Shown here one piece after another: positions 1 through 6,009 of a stretch of 33,639 bases of DNA. The DNA is from Bacillota bacterium (GTDB lineage: Bacteria > Bacillota > Sulfobacillia > JAJZIM01). A model generated the notes under the pieces. That model ran no database searches and was not told the DNA's origin. It saw nothing but the letters and a program-made list of their open reading frames with translations. The position numbers and the translations under genes are program-made. Positions within the stretch are counted from its first letter, which is position 1; each line of letters starts with the position of its first letter. Location of the stretch: assembly GCA_021810565.1 (NCBI GenBank), contig JAJZIM010000033.1, positions 1 through 33,639 of the forward strand. The letters are read 5' to 3'.

Positions 1-430
1 GGACGGCTACGGCGGCGGCAGGGGTAAAGTGCCCGCCCGGTTCCTATCCAACGGGTTCCCCGCCGCTTTAGGATCTTTTCCTGGTTGGCTTATCGTTGGG
101 ACCGCCAGGTCTGCGGCAACCGGAGGGCGCACAGCCGCCGGTTTCCCTTTCATCAGTAGCCAATTGTCAGGCCATGTCAAGTGGAAAAGTCACCTCGTCC
201 ATCCCGGTCGCGGGCCCTTTGGACAACCTGACCAGCATGCAGGCGTCCAGCGATCAGCTCGGGCATCGGCCCGAGCGGCGTGCGGGTCCCGGAGGGGATC
301 GCACCGGTCTCGCTCCGGCTCGGTGCCCGCCGCGTCGCCTGGCCAGCCGTCTGAAGGCCGGACTGTTCCCCCGGCGGTCGGCGGAACCGGCCGCGCTGAC
401 CGGCCCGACTTTTTATTTGTTCCGAGGGTA
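1..430. other. GC-rich gene-poor stretch with several hairpins
   Basis: I see no convincing gene here. The open frame running into the first RRM gene has low-complexity Arg/Gly/Ser/Pro content and no family resemblance. The first bases read as a Gly/Tyr-rich DGYGGGRG in one frame, like the tail of another RRM protein, but that frame has no stop there, so I do not call it. Inverted repeats are visible at 118-123/138-143, 257-264/269-276 (8 bp, 4-nt loop), 280-290/294-304 and 375-383/394-402. The last is followed within eight bases by five T (410-414), so it may be a terminator for something transcribed from upstream. The stretch could be a long 3' region or a structured RNA; sequence alone does not decide. 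Confidence 0.4.
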
Positions 431-459
431 TTGCTTTTTCCCGAGGTGGGTAGTATACT
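431..459 (+). promoter_or_regulatory. sigma-A promoter of first RRM gene
   Basis: TTGCTT at 431-436 and TATACT at 454-459 are separated by exactly 17 bases. The expected transcript start is about 466, where the conserved leader sequence shared with the second RRM gene begins (GATTGCGTTTGG). Confidence 0.8.
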
Positions 460-465
460 TAACGA

Positions 466-571
466 GATTGCGTTTGGAAGTGCGATGAGCCGTGAGGGAC
501 CTTTCTGGGGTGTCTTGGGTTTGCGCCGCCGACCGCGAATCGAAATCCCTCAGAAAGGAGTGCGCACACCC
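466..571 (+). promoter_or_regulatory. conserved 5' leader masking the RBS (copy 1)
   Basis: This leader is alignable along its whole length with 961-1065 upstream of the second RRM gene. Bases 500-510 can pair with 548-558 to make an 11-bp helix with one G-U pair. The 3' arm overlaps the Shine-Dalgarno AAAGGAG (554-560), which lies 11 bases before the ATG. In copy 2 the same helix forms from a different sequence. Leaders of this kind control cold-shock or self-repressed RNA-binding proteins in other bacteria; that function here is inference. Confidence 0.65.
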
Positions 572-865
572 ATGATCAAGACTCTGTTTGTCGGAAACCT
601 GCCCTGGAGCGTGAACGAAGAGTCCCTGGCCGCGGGCTTCGCACGGGACGCCCAGGTGGAGGTCATCTCCGCTCGGGTGGCTTCCGATCGCGATACCGGA
701 CGGTCCCGGGGCTTCGGCTTCGTGGAGATCCCCGCCGATCAGGCGGATGCGGTCGTCCAGGCCATGAACGGCATCGAGTGGGAAGGCCGTTCCCTGACGG
801 TCAACGAGGCTCAGCCGCGGCCCGCTCGCAACGGCAACGGCAACGGCGGCGGACGCCGCTACTAA
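572..865 (+). CDS. single-RRM RNA-binding protein (copy 1)
   Basis: The 97-aa protein is one RNA recognition motif with a short Gly/Arg tail. RNP2 (LFVGNLPW, residues 4-11) and RNP1 (RGFGFVEI, about 46-53) are both intact, so it should bind single-stranded RNA. Small RRM proteins of this type are common in cyanobacteria, where several are cold-inducible, and occur scattered in other bacteria. I chose the ATG at 572 because it follows AAAGGAG and starts exactly at the RRM fold; the longer open frame upstream is not protein-like. It is nearly identical to the protein at 1066-1353, so the pair is a recent tandem duplication that includes promoter and leader. Confidence 0.9.
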   Translation: MIKTLFVGNLPWSVNEESLAAGFARDAQVEVISARVASDRDTGRSRGFGFVEIPADQADAVVQAMNGIEWEGRSLTVNEAQPRPARNGNGNGGGRRY

Positions 866-880
866 GAACCACGATCCGGA

Positions 881-915
881 CGGGGATCGGGCATTGCCCG
901 GTCCCCGACAATTTT
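881..915 (+). terminator. rho-independent terminator after RRM copy 1
   Basis: Bases 881-892 pair with 896-907 (12 bp with one G-U, 3-nt loop), followed by ACAATTTT. It lies 15 bases after the stop codon and just before the next promoter. Confidence 0.7.
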
Positions 916-925
916 GGCCTCGGTA

Positions 926-954
926 TTGTTTTTGGCCTGCCCCCGGGGTATAAT
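926..954 (+). promoter_or_regulatory. sigma-A promoter of second RRM gene
   Basis: TTGTTT (926-931) and a consensus TATAAT (949-954) are 17 bases apart. The predicted start near 961 has the same position relative to the conserved leader as in copy 1. Confidence 0.85.
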
Positions 955-960
955 ATGGCC

Positions 961-1065
961 GATTGCGTTTGGGTGGGATGAGCCGCGAGGACCCTTCCAG
1001 GGGTGTCTTGGGTTCGCACTGCCGATCGCGAATCAAATACCCCAGAGAAGGGAGAGGACGCGAGG
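961..1065 (+). promoter_or_regulatory. conserved 5' leader masking the RBS (copy 2)
   Basis: This is the homologue of the leader at 466-571. Bases 992-997 pair with 1047-1052 and 1000-1004 pair with 1039-1043 around a small internal loop. The 3' arm covers the start of the Shine-Dalgarno GGGAG (1050-1054). An upper stem, 1013-1017 with 1028-1032, is present here but not clearly in copy 1. The main helix is kept although both arms differ from copy 1, which is covariation between paralogues. Confidence 0.65.
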
Positions 1066-1353
1066 ATGATCAAGACCCTGTTCGTCGGGAACCTGCCCTG
1101 GAGCGTGAACGAGGAGTCCCTGGCTGCCGGTTTTGCTCGGGATGCCCAGGTGGAGGTCATCTCCGCCCGCGTGGCCACCGACCGTGATACCGGGCGGTCC
1201 CGGGGCTTCGGCTTCGTAGAGGTTCCCGCGGACCAAGCGGAGGCGGCCATTCAGGCCATGAACGGCATCGAGTGGGAAGGCCGGCCGCTGACGGTGAACG
1301 AGGCACAGCCGCGGCCCGCCCGGGGCGGCAACGGGGGCGGACGCCGCTACTGA
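1066..1353 (+). CDS. single-RRM RNA-binding protein (copy 2)
   Basis: The 95-aa protein has one RNA recognition motif with RNP2 LFVGNLPW and RNP1 RGFGFVEV, then a short Gly/Arg tail. It differs from copy 1 at only a handful of positions, for example Ser/Thr after the RVA segment and EAAIQ for DAVVQ. The ATG at 1066 is used because it matches copy 1 and follows GGGAG at 11 bases. It is a monocistronic unit with its own promoter, leader and terminator. It probably acts as an RNA chaperone or post-transcriptional regulator; targets cannot be read from sequence. Confidence 0.9.
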   Translation: MIKTLFVGNLPWSVNEESLAAGFARDAQVEVISARVATDRDTGRSRGFGFVEVPADQAEAAIQAMNGIEWEGRPLTVNEAQPRPARGGNGGGRRY

Positions 1354-1368
1354 GTTCGCGGTGCGGAG

Positions 1369-1391
1369 GGGGTCAGGCACAGCCTGGCCCC
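1369..1391. terminator. hairpin between convergent genes
   Basis: Bases 1369-1378 pair with 1382-1391 (10 bp, one G-U, ACA loop). There is no long T-tract on either side, but it lies between the RRM gene and the convergent FmdE-like gene and may serve both. Confidence 0.5.
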
Positions 1392-1399
1392 TTCGCCGT

Positions 1400-1978
1400 T
1401 CAGGGCAGGCGCTGGAAATAGGCGCCGCCGGCGCAGGGCCTGCACAGGGGCCGTCCCTCGACCCGCACCTCCTTGCCGTCGCGCACCACTTGGCCGCAGG
1501 CGGCGCAGACCACCTTGCGCCGGGTGGGACCCGGCAAGTCCCAGGGGCCGAGTTCCACCGAGACCGGCTCGATGGTGAACAGCTGGGCCTCCGGCATGGT
1601 GCGGTAGGCTTGGCGCTGGGCCGTGGTGGGATCGGGAGCGTCGGGGAAATAGGCGAGGGCCGATTCCCGGGCGTCGTCCCGGGTCAGAACCCGCACCGCG
1701 CGGTGTTCCTCCAGGTCGACAAAGGTGGCGGCCATGATCCCGTAGTCCCGGAATTTCAGGGTGCGCCGCCCCAGACGGCAGCCGGTGACCAACTCGATGG
1801 CGTCGGTGGCGCAACGGTCGATCTCCACGAAGGTCACCAACCGTTCGCGACTTTCCTGGGGATCCACACCCAGCTCGCGCAATCCGGCCAAGGACATGCG
1901 GATGCCCAGGATCTGCCCGGCGCAGCGGTGCCCGTAGCGCCGATGCGCCTCCTCCAGCAACTCTTCCAGGTCTTTCAC
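1400..1978 (-). CDS. FmdE-family protein with C-terminal zinc ribbon
   Basis: The protein is about 192 aa. The N-terminal two thirds match the FmdE family, named after the E subunit of formylmethanofuran dehydrogenase. The segment HRRYGHRCAGQILGIRM and the following DRCATDAIELVTGCRLG carry the conserved His/Cys residues. The C-terminus has a zinc-ribbon pattern, CAACGQ and CRPCAG. In bacteria this family is a stand-alone protein of unclear role, sometimes near C1 or molybdenum/tungsten formate enzymes. The GTG at 1978 overlaps the stop of the nitroreductase gene by four bases (GTGA), so the two are translationally coupled. A longer open frame upstream runs through that gene and is rejected. 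Confidence 0.8.
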   Translation of the reverse strand: MKDLEELLEEAHRRYGHRCAGQILGIRMSLAGLRELGVDPQESRERLVTFVEIDRCATDAIELVTGCRLGRRTLKFRDYGIMAATFVDLEEHRAVRVLTRDDARESALAYFPDAPDPTTAQRQAYRTMPEAQLFTIEPVSVELGPWDLPGPTRRKVVCAACGQVVRDGKEVRVEGRPLCRPCAGGAYFQRLP

Positions 1979-2496
1979 GACTGCACCCAGGGCCGGCCGT
2001 AACGCTCGCCGTGCACCTTGGCTACTTCGTACGGGTTGCGACGAGCGGGGCGCGTTTCGGCGGGGTGTCCCACCGCCACCAGGCACAGCACGCGCAGTCG
2101 GTCTGGCACCTGCAGGATCCGACGCACGGCCGCCTCGCGCTCCGGTCGCGGGTGCACGGCTACCCACACGGATCCAAGCCCCTGGGCGGTGGCGGCTAAC
2201 AGCAGGTTCTGGGTGGCGGCGGCGGCGTCCTCCACCCAGTGGTCCGGGTCAGCGTCCGGATCGGCCAGCACGGCCAGGACCACCGGTGCCTGGGCGCACA
2301 TGTAGCTCCAACGATGTATGCCAGCGAGAGCTTGGCGGAGCGGTGCCTCGGTAACCACCACAAACTCCCAGGGGCGCCGGTTGTTGGCGGACGGAGCGGC
2401 CATGGCCGCCTCGAGCAGGGCACCCACGGCCGACTCCTCCACGGGCTCGGCGGTGTAGCGGCGGATGCTGCGTCGCTGCTTGATCAATTCGAGCAA
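1975..2496 (-). CDS. nitroreductase-family flavoprotein
   Basis: The 173-aa protein is of the FMN-dependent nitroreductase fold. It begins with the typical RRSIRRYTAEPVEE and AAPSANNRRPWEFVVV motifs (FMN phosphate and ring contacts) and has the late GLGSVWVAV and VAVGHPAE motifs. Members reduce nitroaromatics, quinones or flavins with NAD(P)H; the substrate cannot be assigned. The start is TTG at 2496, placed seven bases after GGGAGGA on the minus strand; no better start is available. It is the first gene of a two-gene operon with the FmdE-like protein. I saw no clear sigma-54 or sigma-A promoter in the short gap to the divergent gene. Confidence 0.85.
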   Translation of the reverse strand: MLELIKQRRSIRRYTAEPVEESAVGALLEAAMAAPSANNRRPWEFVVVTEAPLRQALAGIHRWSYMCAQAPVVLAVLADPDADPDHWVEDAAAATQNLLLAATAQGLGSVWVAVHPRPEREAAVRRILQVPDRLRVLCLVAVGHPAETRPARRNPYEVAKVHGERYGRPWVQS

Positions 2497-2566
2497 GACG
2501 ATGTCCTCCCTTGGGGATGTGCCCTTAAGTTTCTCCGTCGGCGGCCATTTTTCCTACGCGGGGTGG

Positions 2567-2582
2567 CGGCAGTGGTCTTGCA
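2567..2582 (+). promoter_or_regulatory. possible sigma-54 promoter
   Basis: CGGCAGTGGTCTTGCA keeps the invariant GG-N10-GC spacing and the TTGCA -12 element, but CAGT replaces CACG. The start would be near 2593. This is the weakest of the six sigma-54 sites in the window. Confidence 0.5.
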
Positions 2583-2608
2583 TGGTGGATGCGGGGAGGT
2601 GGCTCCCT

Positions 2609-3301
2609 TTGGAGCGGTGGTTTCGATGGGATCCGTCCTTGGACCAATTGCGCGTGCGTCGCGCCCGCGTGCTGCACTACCTGCAGGCCGGGCCCCGGGT
2701 GCGCCCGGAGGTGGAGGAGGCGGTCGGGGAGGCCGGGGCCGCCGTGCGCCGGTTGTCCCAGCCGCGGGGCGGCCTGGCGCGCTGTGCGCTGCGCACCGTG
2801 GAGGAGGGCTGGGTCAGCCTGGACGGCGGGGATCCTTTTCCTTTGGAGGACGGCTATCGGGAGGGGGCGCGGCAGGCCGTGGTGCTTCTGGCCACCCTGG
2901 GGGAGGGGATCCAGCGGGAGAGCACCCTGCGCTTCAAACGGGGCGAGTACCTGGAGTCGCTGGCCCTGGACGCCGTCGGATCGGCCCTGGTGGATGAGCT
3001 GGCCGCTCATCTCTACCGCCAGGCCGGAGCGTTGGTGGCGGCCGAAGGGCTGGTGCCCGGGTACCTCCTGTCTCCCGGCTGCCCGCAACTGTTGCCGGAG
3101 GTCCAAGCCAATTTGATGCGGGAGGTGCCGGCCCAGGAGCTGGGGGTATACCTGAACGATTCCGGATACCTGGTGCCGACCAAGTCCTTATGCGCCCTGG
3201 TCCCCCTGCTGGAGGGCGGCCGCCGTCGCGGCTCGCGGGCGGCCTGCGGCCGGTGCCCGCAGCGCGAGCGATGTTTTCCGCCCGCCGAAGCCCGGTCCTG
3301 A
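2609..3301 (+). CDS. MetH activation-domain-like protein
   Basis: The protein is about 230 aa and resembles the reactivation (AdoMet-binding) domain of B12-dependent methionine synthase. The segment VPGYLLSPGCPQ followed by LGVYLNDSGYLVPTKSLCALV corresponds to the family's PGY...CP...LTES..M.P.KS pattern. It ends with a cysteine cluster CGRCPQRERC. Free-standing versions occur near corrinoid methyltransferases in anaerobes and are thought to help corrinoid methylation or reactivation. I prefer the TTG at 2609, nine bases after GGAGG, because the ATG at 2582 overlaps the -12 element of the candidate promoter and has no good ribosome site. If that promoter is wrong, the start is 2582 (239 aa). 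Confidence 0.75.
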   Translation: MERWFRWDPSLDQLRVRRARVLHYLQAGPRVRPEVEEAVGEAGAAVRRLSQPRGGLARCALRTVEEGWVSLDGGDPFPLEDGYREGARQAVVLLATLGEGIQRESTLRFKRGEYLESLALDAVGSALVDELAAHLYRQAGALVAAEGLVPGYLLSPGCPQLLPEVQANLMREVPAQELGVYLNDSGYLVPTKSLCALVPLLEGGRRRGSRAACGRCPQRERCFPPAEARS

Positions 3302-3340
3302 CCACCCCTGCGGCGCGCCGCCGCAGGGGTGGTGCTTTTC
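3301..3340 (+). terminator. strong rho-independent terminator
   Basis: A perfect 14-bp stem (3301-3314 with 3320-3333, 5-nt loop) is followed by GCTTTTC. It separates the MetH-like gene from the methyltransferase operon. Confidence 0.9.
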
Positions 3341-3398
3341 GGCACCGCCAATAAGGTGAAGCATGGGCCGGTGCGCGGTACCGGCTCCCGGCGGTGGT

Positions 3399-3414
3399 CG
3401 GCACGGATGTTGCA
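3399..3414 (+). promoter_or_regulatory. sigma-54 promoter of methyltransferase operon
   Basis: CGGCACGGATGTTGCA matches the consensus TGGCACG-N4-TTGCA at every fixed position except the first. The expected start is about 3425, leaving a short leader of about 33 bases before the ATG at 3458. A small inverted repeat CCGGT/ACCGG (3368-3372/3380-3384) lies just upstream. Confidence 0.85.
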
Positions 3415-3457
3415 TTGACCATGGCCGGCGGCAGTACAAGGAGAAGGAGGAGTGACG

Positions 3458-4501
3458 ATGGGCATCAAGGCCAAAGTGGGCTTCTACCCCAGCTGGTGGT
3501 TCCGCAACTACGGCATCTCGTTCGGCCGCGACTTTTTCTGGGATCCCGAGTATCGGGTCGACGCTCAGCTCAAGATGCAGCGCATCCTGCACGAGCGTTT
3601 CGGCGACATCGGTATGGGCAGCGCGGATCCGCAGCCGGAGGGCTACGTCGACTACGGGATGGTATTGTTGCCGGAGATCTTCGGGTGCGAGGTGGTTTTC
3701 GAAGACGAAGCGCAGCCCTGGGCCATCCCGATAAACCTGTCGGAGGACCAAGTGATGGAGTTGGAGGTGCCGGACCTTTTGTCCAGCCCCGTGATGCGGC
3801 GGATGGTGGACCAGATGTCCTATCTGGAGGAGAAATACGGGCGGGTGACGGGCTCCCTGAATCCCACGGGGGTGCAGAACCTGGCCCTCAAGCTGCGCGG
3901 GGAAGAGCTGTACATCGACTACTACACCAACCCCGAGGTAGCCGAGAAGGTGCTGGAAGTCTCCACCGAGGCTATCCTGGAGCTGGGGCGATACCTGCGG
4001 GATCGCCTGGGAATCCTGGCGCCGGCGGTGACTCCCATGGCTCCGGAGGACATGTTCATCGAGCCCAACTGCACCTTGGCGCAGGTTTCGAATGACACCT
4101 TCGAGCGGTTTCTGCTGCGCCACGAGAGTCGGCTGGCCGAGGAGTTGCACCCCTTCGGCATCCACCATTGCGGCAACGGCGACGAACTGGTGCCGGGCTA
4201 CGCCAAGATCCCACACCTGGACTTCTTGGAGGTGGGGCCCAAGACCGACCTGCGCCGCCTGCGGGAGTTCATGCCCCGGGTGCATATAAACGCCCGGGTC
4301 GATCCGGTGCGGATGCTGAACGAGGGGGAAGAGGTCATCCGCGCCGACGTGCGGGAGATCGTCGACACCGGCGGCCCCCTGGAGCTTTTGTCCGTCGACG
4401 CCGTGGGATGCGATTTCGGCACCCCCGACGCCAATGTGCGGGCCATGCTGCAGGAGGCCAAGGCATACTCGGAACAGGTAGCGAAGGAGGGCGTCCGTTG
4501 A
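3458..4501 (+). CDS. UroD-family substrate:corrinoid methyltransferase
   Basis: The 347-aa protein belongs to the uroporphyrinogen decarboxylase superfamily branch used as methyltransferase I (relatives: MtaA/MtbA of methanogens, MtvB of Moorella vanillate O-demethylase). The zinc motif H236-x-C238 (IHHCGNGDE) and a distal C318 (VGCDFG) fit the H-x-C-x(n)-C pattern of methyl-transferring members; true decarboxylases lack it. It should move a methyl group from a substrate to the corrinoid protein encoded next. The ATG at 3458 follows AAGGAGG at seven bases; a GTG six bases earlier is less well placed. It is first in a four-gene operon behind a near-consensus sigma-54 promoter. The substrate (methoxy-aromatic, methylated amine or sulfur compound) cannot be told. 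Confidence 0.85.
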   Translation: MGIKAKVGFYPSWWFRNYGISFGRDFFWDPEYRVDAQLKMQRILHERFGDIGMGSADPQPEGYVDYGMVLLPEIFGCEVVFEDEAQPWAIPINLSEDQVMELEVPDLLSSPVMRRMVDQMSYLEEKYGRVTGSLNPTGVQNLALKLRGEELYIDYYTNPEVAEKVLEVSTEAILELGRYLRDRLGILAPAVTPMAPEDMFIEPNCTLAQVSNDTFERFLLRHESRLAEELHPFGIHHCGNGDELVPGYAKIPHLDFLEVGPKTDLRRLREFMPRVHINARVDPVRMLNEGEEVIRADVREIVDTGGPLELLSVDAVGCDFGTPDANVRAMLQEAKAYSEQVAKEGVR

Positions 4502-5136
4502 GCGTTTTGGAGGACATCCAGCAGGGCATCATCACCTACAAGCCGCCGCTGGTGAAGCAGGCCTGCGAGCAGGCCGTGGCTCAGGGGATGGGACCGCGGG
4601 AGATCGTTCAGGAAGGGCTGATCGCCGGCATGGCGGTGGTGGGGGCCAAGTTCCGCCGCAACGAGGTCTTCGTGCCGGAGGTGATGATCGCCGCCCGGGC
4701 CATGCACGCGGGGCTCGATGTGGTGAAGCCCCTCTTGGCCCACTCGGAGATTGAGCCCGTGGGAACGGTGGTCCTCGGCACGGTGAAGGGTGACCTGCAC
4801 GACATCGGGAAGAACCTGGTGGCCATGATGCTGGAGGGGGCAGGCTTCCGGGTCTTCGATCTGGGCATCGACACTCCTGTGGAGCGGTTCATCCAAGCCA
4901 TCCAGGAGAACAAGCCGCAGATCGTGGGCATGTCCTCCCTCATCACCAACACCCTGCCCCGGGTGGGGGAGACCATCGAGGCGTTGCAGCAGGCGGGATT
5001 GCGGAACCAGGTCAAGGTGATGGTGGGCGGCGCGCCGGTGAGTCAAAGCTTTGCCGACCAGGTGGGGGCCGACGCCTACGCCGCCGATGCGTCCAGCGCC
5101 GTGGAGAAGGCCAAGGAACTGCTGGGGCTGGCCTAG
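4498..5136 (+). CDS. corrinoid protein (MtaC/MtvC family)
   Basis: The 212-aa protein has the two-part corrinoid-protein architecture: an N-terminal helical cap (about 1-85) and a C-terminal Rossmann B12-binding domain. The cobalt-ligand motif is GDLHDIGKN with D99-L100-H101, followed by SSLITNT and GGAPVS, which hold the nucleotide tail. It carries the methyl group on cobalt between the upstream UroD-type methyltransferase and the downstream tetrahydrofolate methyltransferase. Translation starts at a TTG (4498) that overlaps the previous stop (TTGA) and sits seven bases after AAGGAGG, so the two genes are coupled. The long open frame reaching upstream lies inside the previous gene and is not used. 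Confidence 0.93.
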   Translation: MSVLEDIQQGIITYKPPLVKQACEQAVAQGMGPREIVQEGLIAGMAVVGAKFRRNEVFVPEVMIAARAMHAGLDVVKPLLAHSEIEPVGTVVLGTVKGDLHDIGKNLVAMMLEGAGFRVFDLGIDTPVERFIQAIQENKPQIVGMSSLITNTLPRVGETIEALQQAGLRNQVKVMVGGAPVSQSFADQVGADAYAADASSAVEKAKELLGLA

Positions 5137-5153
5137 GAAGGGGAGGAATTAAA

Positions 5154-6005
5154 CTGCAGACCAGAATCACGCGGGGCGACAAGGCCGTCGTTTTCGGTCA
5201 GGGGCTGCCCACGGTGATCATCGCGGAGCGGATCAACCCCACCGGCCGCAAGAAGTTTGCGGAGGCGCTGACGGCCGGGAGGATGGATCTGGTGCGGGAG
5301 GAGGCCCTGCGGCAGGTGGCCGCGGGGGCCGAGATCCTGGACGTGAACGTGGGCGTGGCCGGCATCGACGAGCCGGCAGTGCTGTGCGAGGCGGTCCAGA
5401 CGGTCATGGCGGCGGTGGACGTGCCCTTGTGCCTGGACTCCAGCAATCCCAAGGCCCTGGCCGCCGCCCTGGAGGTCTATGAGGGCAAGCCCCTGGTGAA
5501 CTCGGTCACCGCCGAGGATTCCTCCCTGGAAGAGATCCTGCCACTGGTGGCACGGTACCACGCGGCGGTGGTGGCCCTGCCGCACGACGAGCACGGCATA
5601 TCTCCCGAACCGGCGGAGCGGGTGCGCCTGGCTTCGCGTATCCTGGAGCATGCGGCTTCCCTGGGCGTGCCGGCCGAGGACGTGGTGGTGGACGGGCTGG
5701 CCATGGCGGTGAGCGCCGACGGGACCGCCGGGCGCATCACCCTGGAGACCCTGCGGCGCCTGCGGGACGAGTTGGGGGTCGCCACCACCCTGGGGGCCAG
5801 CAACGTGTCCTTCGGATTGCCGGATCGCCCCATCTTGAATCTGACCTTCATGGCCATGGCCGTCTTCAATGGGCTGACGGCGCCCATCGCCGACCCGCTG
5901 CTGCCGGGGCTGCGCCGGTTGTGCCGCGCGGCCGACCTGTTCCTGGAGCGGGACGAGTGGGCCATGCGCTACCTGGAAGACTACCGCGGCTTTCCGCCCG
6001 CCTAG
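5154..6005 (+). CDS. methyl-corrinoid:THF methyltransferase (MtvA/AcsE/MtrH-like), CTG start
   Basis: The protein is about 283 aa with a pterin-binding TIM-barrel fold. Motifs are IIAERINPTGRKKF near the start, AGAEILDVNVG, LCLDSSNPKAL and GASNVSFGLPDR. It should transfer the methyl group from the corrinoid protein to tetrahydrofolate, or the reverse. The first ATG/GTG would remove the segment RITRGDKAVVFGQGLPT, which relatives have before the IIxERIN motif. In frame with it, CTG at 5154 lies seven bases after GGGAGG (5141-5146), and ATT at 5148 abuts that site. I therefore call a CTG start. It is third gene of the methyltransferase operon, 17 bases after the corrinoid gene. Confidence 0.88.
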   Translation: MQTRITRGDKAVVFGQGLPTVIIAERINPTGRKKFAEALTAGRMDLVREEALRQVAAGAEILDVNVGVAGIDEPAVLCEAVQTVMAAVDVPLCLDSSNPKALAAALEVYEGKPLVNSVTAEDSSLEEILPLVARYHAAVVALPHDEHGISPEPAERVRLASRILEHAASLGVPAEDVVVDGLAMAVSADGTAGRITLETLRRLRDELGVATTLGASNVSFGLPDRPILNLTFMAMAVFNGLTAPIADPLLPGLRRLCRAADLFLERDEWAMRYLEDYRGFPPA

Positions 6006-6009
6006 GTCC

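Noticed and set aside
29-571. N-terminal extension of the first RRM protein
   Set aside because: It would cross a good promoter and a leader conserved with copy 2, and its composition is not protein-like.
2465-2608. Upstream extension of the MetH-like protein
   Set aside because: It runs antisense through the start of the nitroreductase gene and has no ribosome site; homologous sequence begins later.
3368-3384. CCGGT-N7-ACCGG as an activator site
   Set aside because: Short GC-rich inverted repeat in GC-rich DNA, too close to the -24 box, and not repeated at other sigma-54 promoters.
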